Below the pieces are notes generated by a model. The model did no database searches. It was not told where the DNA came from and saw only the letters and a program-made list of their open reading frames with translations. DNA of 64,000 nt from NCBI GenBank assembly GCA_965601455.1, contig OZ271831.1:868001-932000 (forward strand), given 5' to 3'. This DNA is from JANQEU01 sp965601455. Lineage in GTDB: Bacteria > Bacteroidota > Bacteroidia > Cytophagales > Cyclobacteriaceae. Shown in pieces: positions 16,853-26,661 of this stretch (position 1 is the stretch's first letter; each line of letters begins with the position of its first letter). The translations under genes and the position numbers were made by a program.

Positions 16853-19800
16853 CTATCTTATCAGAAGCGGTATCTTAATAGTTACCGTGGATCCAATACC
16901 AACTTTGGAGTCGTAATGAATACTTCCCTTGTGTTCATTTACTATATAATCTGCAATATAGAGACCAAGACCTTTTCCCAGGTTCGGTGACTTAGTCGTA
17001 AAAAAAGGATCTTCCAACTTAGATAAATCCTGTTGGGCAATACCTTTTCCGTCATCCTGAATTTGGACCACGCAACTATCTGACTGTTTTTCCGTGCGGA
17101 TGATAACATTACCGTTTTGCTCAACGGCCTGAATTGCATTCTTTATGATTTGCTGGAATAGTTGACTAAGCTGACTTCCATCTCCGAGGATTTCCAATTT
17201 CTCAGATGAGAATTTCATGTTCAACCGACTTTTTTCCTTAAGGTTCGAAGGCAAGAGTTCTATAGATTGTTGTATCGCATCATGAACGTCACAAACTCTC
17301 AATTCAGTGGTATGTTCAGAGTGAAACGTACTAAGTGCGCTTATAATATTTTGACTTCGAAATACCCCTTCTTCAATAATTCGTATGATTTTATTGACTT
17401 TCGGATTTTCAAGGAACTTGTCGGGAATGGTGTTTTTGAAAGCCTGAACCCCGCCGCTGATATAGTTCAGAGGGTTATTTAGCTCATGACTTATTCCCGC
17501 AGTCAGAATGCCTAAAGATGCCTTTTTTTCACTTTTTACCAGTTGACCCTGAGCACGTTTCAAGGCCTTATTAGTCTGCTGAAGCTCCTCTTTCTGAATT
17601 TTCAGTTCGTCATTGCTTTCTTTCAATTCCTGGGTGCGTTCATCTACTTCCTGTTTCAATATCCGATTCCGATTTTTAATACTTCGTGTTCGTATCTGAA
17701 AGAATAAGAATATGGCAAACACACCGGCTAGTACGAGGGTCACACGGAAGATCCAGCTTTCCCACCAAGGAGGATGGATGATTACATTAAGTGAAGTAGA
17801 ATTCTCAGCCCAATTCCCTTCTCGATTGGCTGCTTTCACCCGAAATAAATATTCACCAGCGTCCAAATTCGTGAAGGTCACTTGAGAAGTATTTCCTAAT
17901 TCAACCCAGTCCGAATTGAAATTATCAAGCTTATAAGCATATCGATGTAGTCTAGGATCTTCGAAGTCAAGGGCAATAAAATCAAAGGAGAAGATGTAAT
18001 CTCCATAATCTAAATTGATTGTTTCTGTATTAAGAATGGACTTACGCAATGGAGATTTTGTGTCTGAATAATCTCTCACAGGTTCTCCGAACAGACTTAA
18101 ATCTGTAATAATAACGTGAGGAAAGGCTTTACCCATGTCCAGTTCATCAGGTTGAAAGACATTGAAACCTTTTACGCCGCCGAAAAACAGTTTACCATCC
18201 CTGGCTTTTGAATAAGACGCAAAATTAAATTCGTCACTCTGTAACCCATCGGCCTGTCGGAATATTCTAACGCTTGAATTTTCCGGGTTGAATCTGTTGA
18301 TACCTTTGTTCGTACTCATCCAGATATTATTCTCGCTGTCGGTTAATATGCCATATATATAATTATTAGAAAGTCCATCATTTTCCGTGAAACGTGTGAA
18401 AGTCTCCGATTTCAGATCATACTTATTTAGACCAAATCCTCCTGTTCCAATCCAAAGAGAGTTCCTGACGGAATCAAAAAGTAGACAATTAATAACATCG
18501 GCGGATAGACTGTTTCTGTCATCATCTTTGTGCACTTGATTGTCCTTGAATTGTTCCGATTGAGTATCGAAGGCCAGAAGACCAGCACCTTGTGTTCCAA
18601 TCCAAAGTGTCCCCCTGTTATCTAAACTTATGGCTCTAAAAATGTTCTCATCCTTTATGATATTATCAATAATTGGTGATTGCCTGAACGTCTTAATCTC
18701 ATTTGTTTTCGGATTTAGTCTACTTAGACCACCAAAACATGCTATCCAAATTGTTGTGTCATTCTGTTGAAGAAGGTCGAGAACGCCCACACCCGCCAAT
18801 GAATTCGGTCCTCGATCCTCTGGATTAAAATGTATGAAATTGAATCCTTTAATGGAATTATCTTGCCCATATTCGATTTCCAACTTGTCAAGTCCATTGT
18901 AGACAAGGCCTAGCCACAAATTTCCATCGACGTCCTCCAGCACTTGATTTACCCTATCATATGCCAAAGAATTAGAATCATTGGGATCATTTTGAAAACT
19001 TATAACTTCTTGGGTTGTTGGGTTCACTCGATTCAAACCAGCTACCCTGGTTGCGGCCCATATAAAACCTTTTCGATCTTCAATAATCTTGCGCATCGAG
19101 TAGCTACTCAACCCGTTGGTGGAGCCAGCTTCCTTCTTGTAGATTTTGAAGAAATTATCATTTGGATCAAACCTATTGATCCCACCGTTATTGGTTCCTA
19201 ACCATATGACTCCTTTTCTGTCCTCGTAGATAACTTTGATATCATCGCTACTAATGCTGAAAGGATCAGAATCCGAATGCCGAAAATTAACTGCATTCTT
19301 CGTATGTGGTAGATATCCGCTTAATCCATTTCCGTCATAAGCGTACCACCAGGTGCCGTCTGTTGAGATATGAATGGCACGGGCTCCATTTGTGAAGGAG
19401 GCAGAATCAAATTGAATTTCTTTCGGAATGCGAAATAGGTTAGTACGAACATCAAAGGTTGTGAGTCCCTCACCAGTTGCAATCCAAATAAGATCGTTTC
19501 GTGAATCAAGGTCAAAGATGAAATTGTCAGGCAGAGAATTAGTCGTTTCTCCTGTTTGCGAAAACCTCTTAAAAGTACCATCAGCCGGATTATATCTAAT
19601 TACTCCTTTAGTTTGAGTCCCTAGCCAGATTGAACCATCCGATGCTTCAGTAATGGCTCGATATTTCACCCCAAGTGAAGAGGTAGTTTCCTTCGCATTC
19701 GATGGAGAAATGGTCTTCTCTCGTACTATGTTCTCTGGAATTTCCAGATACTCGAAATCAGTATTGACAGACTTGTAATAAACCCCCAAATCACAAAGAA

Positions 19801-20218
19801 CCCAGACTACTCCTGAAGTACTTTCAAAAATGCTGCTTACGAGTTGAACGGAATCCAGACCATCTATTTGAGAAAACTGTTCTAAGGCTTCGCTATAGGT
19901 AACCAGACCTTTCCTGGTGCCAATCCATAAGGTATCTCGACTATCGTATAAGAGAGAAGTAATAGCAGTACTGGGTAAGGAATTTGGATTATCTGGATTA
20001 TATCCAAACACACGGAATTGGTTTCCATCAAATCGATTTAAACCATCAAGTGTACCAATCCAAATGAAACCAGTTTTATCCTGGGCGATGGCATTGACGG
20101 AATTCTGAGATAAACCCTCATCTACTGTGAAGGATCTAAATCTTTGGTTGACTTCCTGACAGAAAGAACTTTCCCAGTAACATAAGCCAAGTAGAACCAA
20201 TAGATAATTTCTTACCAT
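16853..20218 (-). CDS. Two-beta-propeller (Reg_prop/Y_Y_Y) sensor histidine kinase
   Basis: A 1121-residue membrane sensor kinase. After a signal peptide (LLVLLGLCYWESSFCQ) come about 14 Reg_prop blades (repeated GFIWIGTLDGLNRFD-like units, residues about 30-690), the Y_Y_Y domain (about 700-780, ending LFRVKAANREGNW), one transmembrane helix near 795-815 (VTLVLAGVFAIFLFF), a coiled coil, and a kinase core. The H box is GISHELNNPLNYI, followed by an ATPase domain with DDGKGI and GKGLGLYIADYI. The protein ends there: unlike hybrid HTCS polysaccharide sensors, it has no receiver or AraC DNA-binding domain, so it must pass its phosphate to a separate regulator that is not in this window. It is downstream of the GH97 and sulfatase genes on the same strand, which suggests glycan sensing, but there is a 149-base gap and no proof of co-transcription. 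Confidence 0.92.
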   Translation of the reverse strand: MVRNYLLVLLGLCYWESSFCQEVNQRFRSFTVDEGLSQNSVNAIAQDKTGFIWIGTLDGLNRFDGNQFRVFGYNPDNPNSLPSTAITSLLYDSRDTLWIGTRKGLVTYSEALEQFSQIDGLDSVQLVSSIFESTSGVVWVLCDLGVYYKSVNTDFEYLEIPENIVREKTISPSNAKETTSSLGVKYRAITEASDGSIWLGTQTKGVIRYNPADGTFKRFSQTGETTNSLPDNFIFDLDSRNDLIWIATGEGLTTFDVRTNLFRIPKEIQFDSASFTNGARAIHISTDGTWWYAYDGNGLSGYLPHTKNAVNFRHSDSDPFSISSDDIKVIYEDRKGVIWLGTNNGGINRFDPNDNFFKIYKKEAGSTNGLSSYSMRKIIEDRKGFIWAATRVAGLNRVNPTTQEVISFQNDPNDSNSLAYDRVNQVLEDVDGNLWLGLVYNGLDKLEIEYGQDNSIKGFNFIHFNPEDRGPNSLAGVGVLDLLQQNDTTIWIACFGGLSRLNPKTNEIKTFRQSPIIDNIIKDENIFRAISLDNRGTLWIGTQGAGLLAFDTQSEQFKDNQVHKDDDRNSLSADVINCLLFDSVRNSLWIGTGGFGLNKYDLKSETFTRFTENDGLSNNYIYGILTDSENNIWMSTNKGINRFNPENSSVRIFRQADGLQSDEFNFASYSKARDGKLFFGGVKGFNVFQPDELDMGKAFPHVIITDLSLFGEPVRDYSDTKSPLRKSILNTETINLDYGDYIFSFDFIALDFEDPRLHRYAYKLDNFNSDWVELGNTSQVTFTNLDAGEYLFRVKAANREGNWAENSTSLNVIIHPPWWESWIFRVTLVLAGVFAIFLFFQIRTRSIKNRNRILKQEVDERTQELKESNDELKIQKEELQQTNKALKRAQGQLVKSEKKASLGILTAGISHELNNPLNYISGGVQAFKNTIPDKFLENPKVNKIIRIIEEGVFRSQNIISALSTFHSEHTTELRVCDVHDAIQQSIELLPSNLKEKSRLNMKFSSEKLEILGDGSQLSQLFQQIIKNAIQAVEQNGNVIIRTEKQSDSCVVQIQDDGKGIAQQDLSKLEDPFFTTKSPNLGKGLGLYIADYIVNEHKGSIHYDSKVGIGSTVTIKIPLLIR

Positions 20219-20367
20219 ATCGGTTAAGTAATTGCTCTTAGTCTTTGATTACTCAATTTTGTAACCACTTTGACTCAAATTAATGACTTGACGTGGCAAA
20301 TAAAAAGATTTAAGGTGCTTCAATAATTGATTCTCGTCAAACTAACCGGTTTTTTTATTTCAGTTCG

Positions 20368-22434
20368 TTAATCCCTTAGCAGACTAATGGCAAATCCGCC
20401 TCCGGCAGCCAGCCTAATGGTCAGTTCTGATTCGTTTGTGATTGCTTCCTCCTCGATATAATAACTTTCAGGATTATCATCGTAGTGAGCGTCATCGGCA
20501 TCTCGATAAATTCGTCCGGCATAGGTAACTCCAGGTTCCAGGAAGTCGAATTTTACGGTAATTTCTCTTTCATTCTCATCCGTAATACTTCCAACAAACC
20601 AATTGCCTGTTTCTCTTTCTTCTCTGGCGATGGTAACATAATCCCCAACTTCTCCATTAAGCACCTTAGACTGTTCCCAATCCACTCCAACATCTCGGAT
20701 GAATTGGAAAGCTTCTTCTCCTTCATAGTTCTGGTACAAGTCGCAGGCCATTTGGATAGGACTATAAATGACCACGTAGAGGGCTAGTTGTTGTGCAATT
20801 GTGGTATTTATCTGGTTACCCGGTCTCGAATCAAATTTCGCATCGAAAACACCGGGAGTGAAATCGATAGGTCCTGCAAGCATGCGGGTAAATGCAACAA
20901 TGGGAAGGTGTTCGGCAGGATTTCCACCTTCTACTGAAAAAGCATTGAATTCCTGGCCGCGTAGTCCTTCCCTGGAAATAGCGTTTGGATACGTCCTGCG
21001 AATTCCCGTCGCTTTTATTGGCTCATGCGCATTTATGGCAACATTGTATTTCGCAGCTGTCTCCAACACCCTTCGATAGTGTTGAACCATCCACTGACCA
21101 TGATGGTATTCACCGGCAGGAATAATTTTACCAACATACCCGGTTTTCACGGAAGACATACCGTACTTCTGCATAAGCTCGTATGCGGCATTCAATTGCT
21201 GATCATATGTCCTGGGTGCTGCTGAAGTCTCATGGTGCATGATGATTTCAACTCCTTTTTCCTGGGCATAACGCACTACTTCATCAATATCGTAATCTTC
21301 ATAGGGTGTAACGAAATCAAAAACCCCTTCGCGATCCTCGAAACCAATCCATCGATCCCATCCCGTATTCCACCCCTCAACAAGAAGCCCTTTTATTCCA
21401 TTTTTGGAAGCAAAGTCAATGTAAGCTTTGGCATTCTCCGTAGTCGCACCGTGCTTTCCACTCTCCATGGACCAGTCGGAAACAGAGAGATGCATTTCCC
21501 ACCAGATTCCCATATATTTCATTGGAGTGACCCAGCTAACATTCCCGAGTTTATTCGGTTCATTTAGATTGACAATCAGATTTGATTCGATGAGCTCAGT
21601 AGCTTTTTCAGTTACCTGAATAGTTCTCCATGGGGTTTGAAAAGGGAGGGCTCTTTTTACTTTGTAACCGTATCTTCCCGAGCCAACCAGCTCACTAACC
21701 ATGTTTAGATTCTTGGTATCTACCTTCAGGGTCATTCCGGCGTAATCCGTAAGGTTTGCTTCATGGAAGCTCAAGTGAATACCCTCATCCGTGCGCATGG
21801 TAACAGGTGTATTAACCGCATTTTCCGGAATAGTGGTTTGGGCCAGATTTGGGTGATCTCGTTTCGATTGTGCATCAATTTCTGAAAATCTTGTAGTGTT
21901 GTAGAGGTGCTCGTAGATGTCCCAATCTCCGGGTATCCACCATACAGTATGATCTCCTGTCAAATTAAATTCCGTGTTTTCGTCCATGATTATTAAGCTA
22001 TCAACACCGTCTTGCTCAGGGAACTCATATCTAAATCCAATGCCATCGTCATACGCTCTGAAATACAGATTCAAAGGCCTATTTGGTGCACCTCTTTCCT
22101 GTAATCGGACAACCAATTCATTGAATTGATTTTTAACATTTCGTTGCTCTCCCCATGGCATTTCCCAAGTTTCATTTTCTGATCTTGTGGCCGTTTCTAC
22201 AATTTTGAAATTCTCAGCCATGGATGGTTGGTGCTTGAAGTCAAATCCCATGAATGAAGGCTCTATCACCGTCTTACCCATGAACGAAACCTGGTAATTA
22301 GGCTTACCTTTTTCGGAAAGGTTGAAGTCAATCTTAAGTTTTTCGGCCGGTGAATACAGAGAAATTCTTTCTTCAGAAGGTGTACAGGTGGCTAAAAGGC
22401 ACAGTAATACCAAGGAGTAGATAGTAGCTTTCAT
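20368..22434 (-). CDS. GH97 family glycoside hydrolase (SusB-like), lipoprotein
   Basis: A 688-residue glycosidase of family GH97 (N-terminal beta-sandwich, TIM barrel, C-terminal beta domain). The signal peptide ends with a lipobox-like LATC (Cys17), so it is probably a lipoprotein. Family landmarks are WWIPGDWDIYEHLY, GIKGLLVEGWNTGWDRW, IIMHHETSA (Glu402), NVAINAHEPIKATG (Glu471) and SREGLRGQEFNAF (489-501). The two glutamates at 402 and 471 and the Glu-rich REGLRGQE motif match the inverting SusB group as I recall it, not the retaining group that uses an Asp nucleophile, so an alpha-glucosidase-type inverting enzyme is likely. The start is the ATG at 22434. It lies 41 bases downstream of the sulfatase stop, probably in one operon. 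No SusC/SusD pair is nearby. Confidence 0.93.
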   Translation of the reverse strand: MKATIYSLVLLCLLATCTPSEERISLYSPAEKLKIDFNLSEKGKPNYQVSFMGKTVIEPSFMGFDFKHQPSMAENFKIVETATRSENETWEMPWGEQRNVKNQFNELVVRLQERGAPNRPLNLYFRAYDDGIGFRYEFPEQDGVDSLIIMDENTEFNLTGDHTVWWIPGDWDIYEHLYNTTRFSEIDAQSKRDHPNLAQTTIPENAVNTPVTMRTDEGIHLSFHEANLTDYAGMTLKVDTKNLNMVSELVGSGRYGYKVKRALPFQTPWRTIQVTEKATELIESNLIVNLNEPNKLGNVSWVTPMKYMGIWWEMHLSVSDWSMESGKHGATTENAKAYIDFASKNGIKGLLVEGWNTGWDRWIGFEDREGVFDFVTPYEDYDIDEVVRYAQEKGVEIIMHHETSAAPRTYDQQLNAAYELMQKYGMSSVKTGYVGKIIPAGEYHHGQWMVQHYRRVLETAAKYNVAINAHEPIKATGIRRTYPNAISREGLRGQEFNAFSVEGGNPAEHLPIVAFTRMLAGPIDFTPGVFDAKFDSRPGNQINTTIAQQLALYVVIYSPIQMACDLYQNYEGEEAFQFIRDVGVDWEQSKVLNGEVGDYVTIAREERETGNWFVGSITDENEREITVKFDFLEPGVTYAGRIYRDADDAHYDDNPESYYIEEEAITNESELTIRLAAGGGFAISLLRD

Positions 22435-22475
22435 AGGAAAAGTGTTGATCTGAGCCCTAAAGTTAAATCATCACG

Positions 22476-23969
22476 CTATTGAAGACAATCAAAGGAATCC
22501 TGAAGAGGAGGATCAACTTGATAAACCTTAATACTCTCTACCAGATCAAAGTTCTCATGCTGATAATCAGGAATATAAAGAACGGTGTCCCAATATATGG
22601 TTTGCGGATCAACGGCTCTTGGGTCAGCGGTTGCCATCATCCAGTTTTGCAGTTCTTCACGAAGCTGCAGTATTGCCGTGCCATAGTCGTCATCCCCAGC
22701 CAGATTATTTAATTGATAGGGGTCGTTTATTACGTCATATAACTCCTCGCTGGGACGCTTCCCATAACTCAGGGTATATAATTCCGAATCTTCGTTCATC
22801 ATAATCAAGGATTTAGAGATTGAATTATCAATATCTCCGAATTGTCCGACGGATCGATGTACTTCCGGATCACCCGCAGGCCATCGGTCAGGGAAATAAT
22901 TTCTTATATAAAGGTAATCGTTAGTTCGGACCGCCCGCATGGGATAACTCAAATCACCTTTGCGCACATTGGCATGACGTTCACGCTCTACAAAAACCCG
23001 GTCTCTATCAGTTGAAGGTTGACCAATTAATAAATCAATTATACTTCTACCGGTCATGTCACTGGAAATGGATACCCCAGCAGCTTCCAGGAAGGTCGGA
23101 GCAAGATCAATGAAGTTGATAAAATCTGAGACAATGGTTCCCGCTTTTACCTTTTCAGGCCATCGGATGGCTAAAGGCATGCGGGTACCGTAATCATATA
23201 AATTGGCTTTGGCACGGGGGAAGGGCATGCCATTGTCGCTGGTGATCACTATCAGCGTATTGTCCAATTCACCCTTTTCCTCAAGAAACCGTAAGATTTG
23301 TCCGGATTCCCGATCGAACCGTTCAACCTCGAAATAGTAATCCAGGATGTCATTCCTAACACAAGGTACATCCGGTAAAAAACCAGGTACAATCACGTCT
23401 TCCAGTTTCATTCCTGTGCCGATACCGGTATTTGGGTCATAATCTCTGTGTGGATCGAAACCACCAAACCAGAAGCAGAAAGGTTGATTGTCAGGTTTTT
23501 GATTATAAAAGGTCTCGAAATTTTCATAGGATTTACCCGCGGGATTAACCTTATATCCACCGGCTTCATAATCACCAGGCCCCCAACCTTTTCTCGTACT
23601 GCCGGTCAGATAACCATTCTCCTGAAGGCTGGAGACATAATTCGGGAATTTGTCTGGGAAAACTGACCATAGGTTCCCAGCGCTTTCGTTTTGATGGGGA
23701 TACCTACCGGTTAGTATAGAGGCTCTTGATGGGGAACAAGAGGGTGAGGCGGTATAAGCATGATGGAAAAGCGCACCTTCGTTTGCAATTCGATCAAAAG
23801 TCGGTGTCTTAACTACCGGATCTCCATAGATAGAAGCATGAGGGTAGGACCAATCATCGGCGATAAGAAAAAGGATGTTCGGTTGGTCATCGGATTCACT
23901 TCTTTCAGTTTCTGGAGTACAACCGATTATTCCAAAAAGGACTAAAAATAGATACAGAGTGTTTTTCAT
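22476..23969 (-). CDS. Type I (formylglycine) sulfatase, lipoprotein
   Basis: A 497-residue sulfatase starting at the ATG at 23969; the frame is open further upstream, but the lipoprotein signal (MKNTLYLFLVLFGIIGC, Cys17) begins here. The metal-binding start NILFLIADDWSYPH and the active-site motif CSPSRASILTGRYPH (Cys78, to be converted to formylglycine) are intact, and VITSDNGMPFPRAKANLYD supplies the later metal ligands. It should hydrolyse sulfate esters, most likely on a polysaccharide, since it precedes a GH97 glycosidase in the same direction. The length and the C-terminal YDVINDPYQLNNLA motif are normal for S1-type sulfatases. The activating formylglycine enzyme is not in the window. 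The substrate (for example an algal sulfated glycan) is inference. Confidence 0.93.
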   Translation of the reverse strand: MKNTLYLFLVLFGIIGCTPETERSESDDQPNILFLIADDWSYPHASIYGDPVVKTPTFDRIANEGALFHHAYTASPSCSPSRASILTGRYPHQNESAGNLWSVFPDKFPNYVSSLQENGYLTGSTRKGWGPGDYEAGGYKVNPAGKSYENFETFYNQKPDNQPFCFWFGGFDPHRDYDPNTGIGTGMKLEDVIVPGFLPDVPCVRNDILDYYFEVERFDRESGQILRFLEEKGELDNTLIVITSDNGMPFPRAKANLYDYGTRMPLAIRWPEKVKAGTIVSDFINFIDLAPTFLEAAGVSISSDMTGRSIIDLLIGQPSTDRDRVFVERERHANVRKGDLSYPMRAVRTNDYLYIRNYFPDRWPAGDPEVHRSVGQFGDIDNSISKSLIMMNEDSELYTLSYGKRPSEELYDVINDPYQLNNLAGDDDYGTAILQLREELQNWMMATADPRAVDPQTIYWDTVLYIPDYQHENFDLVESIKVYQVDPPLQDSFDCLQ

Positions 23970-24102
23970 ACCTACAGTGGTCTGTTGGAAAGATAAGAAA
24001 AACGCATTAATCATGTTGATCCGGTCACGGTAACCGCTTGTCAAGCCTAGTTTGCCTAGCTTAGAATTATTGATAAATTTCCATCCTGAAAACTCCAATC
24101 TC

Positions 24103-25605
24103 ATGAAAACTATATTCACTCCTTTTCTTTGTTTAACACTTTTCATCCTTTCAGCCCAAGATCAGGATTCAAAGAAAAAAGTTGGTAGGGAAGAGGCGAA
24201 GACATTTACTTCTTCTCAAAGTGTAACCATAGACGGTAAGACTATTCAGATCGATGCTGAAGCTGGTACTTTCGAAGTTGTTGATCAAAATGAACAGCCA
24301 ATCGCTCATTTTGGATTTACCTATTACAAACAGAAAGGAGGAAATGCCAATCGACCGATCATGTTTGCTTACAATGGAGGTCCGGGTTCGTCCTCTTTTT
24401 GGTTGCACATGGGAATTCTGGGACCGAAAAGAATACCGATAAATGATCCGGGCTATACGGATCCGGCGCCTTACCAGGTCATTAACAATGAGTACTCGGT
24501 TTTAGATATAGCCGACCTGGTTATGATTGATCCTATAGGTACGGGTTTGGCTGTTCCTGCGGGAGATAAAGATTTCAAGGATTTCTGGGGAGTGGACCAG
24601 GATATAGAAAGCATCAGCAACTTTATTCGTCAGTTTCTCATTAAGAAAGGTCGGATGAATTCCCCTAAATTTTTACTTGGCGAAAGCTACGGAACATTCC
24701 GAAATGCGGGTGTAATGGCTTATCTGCAGGATATGGGCATTGCCATGAACGGCGTAATCATGGTTTCTGCTGTTTTTGACCTCCGACAATTGCTTTTCCC
24801 ACCACAAGAGGATCTTTCGTACCTCGTACATTTTCCAACGTATGCAGCTACCGCATGGTATCATGATAGGGTTGCCGATAAAATGGGAAGCCTGGATGAG
24901 TTTTTAGATGAAGTCCGAAGATTTACCAGGGATGAGTATGCCACTGCCTTATACAAAGGGGATCAAATGACATCAGAAGAAAAGCTGGCATTAGCCAACA
25001 GGTTAAGTGATCTTTCCGGAGTCAGTGCGGACTACTGGACTAAAGCTAATTTCCGGGTTCAGAATGGAGAATTTTTCCAGGAATTAATGCGGGATTCAGG
25101 GATGACAGTGGGTCGTTTGGATTCCCGATTTACGGGATTAACGCATGATGGAATTGGCCAATATTCTAATTACGACCCTCAAAGTGCGGCGATATCTCCG
25201 CCGTACATCACCGGTTTCCTCAATTACCTGTATCAGGACCTGAAGGTAGATCCGAATATGCATTATCAGACCAGTGCGGGTTCAAGGGACGGCTTTGCCT
25301 GGGACTGGAAGCATGGAGGAAATATCGTTTGGGGAGGTCAGGTTGCTATTAACACAGCTATTGACATGGCTCGTTGTATGAGAGAAAATCCGAATATGAA
25401 GGTTTTGATTTTAAACGGCATCTATGATCTGGCAACTGTATTCTATGGAGTAGAGTATACCATCGATCACCTGGGACTTACACCTGAGATCAAAGACAAC
25501 ATCATCATGAAATACTATGAAGCCGGCCATATGATGTATACGCATGGACCATCCATGGAGCAATTTAAATCCGACGTGGCTGCCTTTGTCAATGAAAATA
25601 AATAG
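24103..25605 (+). CDS. Serine carboxypeptidase, peptidase family S10
   Basis: A 500-residue secreted peptidase. The signal peptide is about residues 1-18 (FLCLTLFILSAQ). Family S10 motifs are complete: FAYNGGPGSSSFWLHMG (oxyanion region), LLGESYGTFRNAGVM with catalytic Ser195, LNGIYDLATVF with Asp442, and EAGHMMYTHGPS with His476. It removes C-terminal amino acids from peptides, probably in the periplasm or outside the cell. I chose the ATG at 24103 over an upstream start because the signal peptide begins there and the upstream extension would overlap the divergent promoter region. It is divergent from the sulfatase and convergent with fbp. Confidence 0.95.
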   Translation: MKTIFTPFLCLTLFILSAQDQDSKKKVGREEAKTFTSSQSVTIDGKTIQIDAEAGTFEVVDQNEQPIAHFGFTYYKQKGGNANRPIMFAYNGGPGSSSFWLHMGILGPKRIPINDPGYTDPAPYQVINNEYSVLDIADLVMIDPIGTGLAVPAGDKDFKDFWGVDQDIESISNFIRQFLIKKGRMNSPKFLLGESYGTFRNAGVMAYLQDMGIAMNGVIMVSAVFDLRQLLFPPQEDLSYLVHFPTYAATAWYHDRVADKMGSLDEFLDEVRRFTRDEYATALYKGDQMTSEEKLALANRLSDLSGVSADYWTKANFRVQNGEFFQELMRDSGMTVGRLDSRFTGLTHDGIGQYSNYDPQSAAISPPYITGFLNYLYQDLKVDPNMHYQTSAGSRDGFAWDWKHGGNIVWGGQVAINTAIDMARCMRENPNMKVLILNGIYDLATVFYGVEYTIDHLGLTPEIKDNIIMKYYEAGHMMYTHGPSMEQFKSDVAAFVNENK

Positions 25606-25626
25606 GGGAATCTGTTTCAGATTCCC
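25606..25626. terminator. Hairpin between convergent genes (possible two-way terminator)
   Basis: GGGAATCTG-TTT-CAGATTCCC is a perfect 9-bp stem with a 3-base loop, starting right after the S10 stop codon, in the 48 bases between it and the stop of fbp. Neither side has a clean T run (TTAACAAAC on the right; on the other strand CTATTTATTTTC), so it is a weaker terminator that could serve both strands. Confidence 0.5.
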
Positions 25627-25653
25627 TTAACAAACTACCGTAATTTGTTTCGA

Positions 25654-26661
25654 CTAAGATCGTAGTTCCATTGCTCGTTTTACCATCTCCGAGGATCCAA
25701 TGTAAAACGGACTTCTTTGGTGAAATTCCTCTGGATGAATATCTAAAATTCGTCTTTCTCCATCTGTTGCCAATCCTCCGGTTTGTTCGGCTATGAAGGC
25801 CAGGGCATTGCACTCATATAGTAACCGTAGCTTCCCGTTTGGAGCCTTTTCAGTTCTGGGGTAAATATAGATTCCCCCTTTGATCATATTTCGATGAAAG
25901 TCAGAAACCAGAGAACCAATATAACGGGCACTGTAATCTTTGTTCTTGCATTCCTCAATATAGGTCCGTGTAGATTCTTCAAACCCATGCCACGATCCTT
26001 CGTTGATTGAGTAGATCTTCCCATCGGAAGGGCATTTAATCTGCCGATGCGAAAGTACAAATTCACCTAATGATGGCTCTAATGTAAAGCCATGAGCACC
26101 ATCACCGGTCGTGTAAACCAAGATTGTTGACGAACCATATAGCACATAACCAGCCACTACCTGCGCATTACCCTTCTGAAGTACATCCTCTTTTGTAGCA
26201 GGTGTACCTATAGGGGATAAGCGTCTGTAGATCGAGAAAATCGTTCCAATGGAAACATTAACATCAATATTTGATGAACCATCCAATGGGTCAATAGCAA
26301 CAATGTACTGGCTATCCGGATTGATTTGAACGATATCTTCTTCTTCCTCGGAGACTACCGCACAGGTCATTCCTCCGTTATGCAATGCACGGGTGAAGCG
26401 AATGTCAGCTATTACATCCAATTTCTGCTGATCTTCCCCCTGTACATTCTTATTTCCATAAGCTCCGACAACATCCAACAAACCGGCCTTATTCACCTCA
26501 CGATTAACAATTTTCGCGGCCAATGCTATGTCTCTAAGCAATTGTGAAAGCTCGCCAGTTGATTTGGGATATCGATCCTGGGATCTTTTGATGAACCGAT
26601 CTAGTGTTGTTCCAATTGGAATTCCCAACTGGATTTCATCTATTTCTTCGATACTGCTCAT
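25654..26661 (-). CDS. fbp: Fructose-1,6-bisphosphatase, class I
   Basis: A 335-residue enzyme, normal length, that hydrolyses fructose-1,6-bisphosphate to fructose-6-phosphate in gluconeogenesis. Landmarks of class I FBPases are GTTLDRFI at the start, VSEEEEDIV, the metal and phosphate site AIDPLDGSSNIDVNVSIGTIFSIYR, YIGSLVSDFHRNMIKGGIYIYP, and the C-terminal LRLLYECNALAFIAEQTGG. Its ATG overlaps the stop of pckA by four bases (ATGA), so the two gluconeogenic enzymes are translationally coupled. Seen directly: motifs and overlap; the co-regulation of both irreversible gluconeogenic steps is inferred from that. Confidence 0.97.
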   Translation of the reverse strand: MSSIEEIDEIQLGIPIGTTLDRFIKRSQDRYPKSTGELSQLLRDIALAAKIVNREVNKAGLLDVVGAYGNKNVQGEDQQKLDVIADIRFTRALHNGGMTCAVVSEEEEDIVQINPDSQYIVAIDPLDGSSNIDVNVSIGTIFSIYRRLSPIGTPATKEDVLQKGNAQVVAGYVLYGSSTILVYTTGDGAHGFTLEPSLGEFVLSHRQIKCPSDGKIYSINEGSWHGFEESTRTYIEECKNKDYSARYIGSLVSDFHRNMIKGGIYIYPRTEKAPNGKLRLLYECNALAFIAEQTGGLATDGERRILDIHPEEFHQRSPFYIGSSEMVKRAMELRS

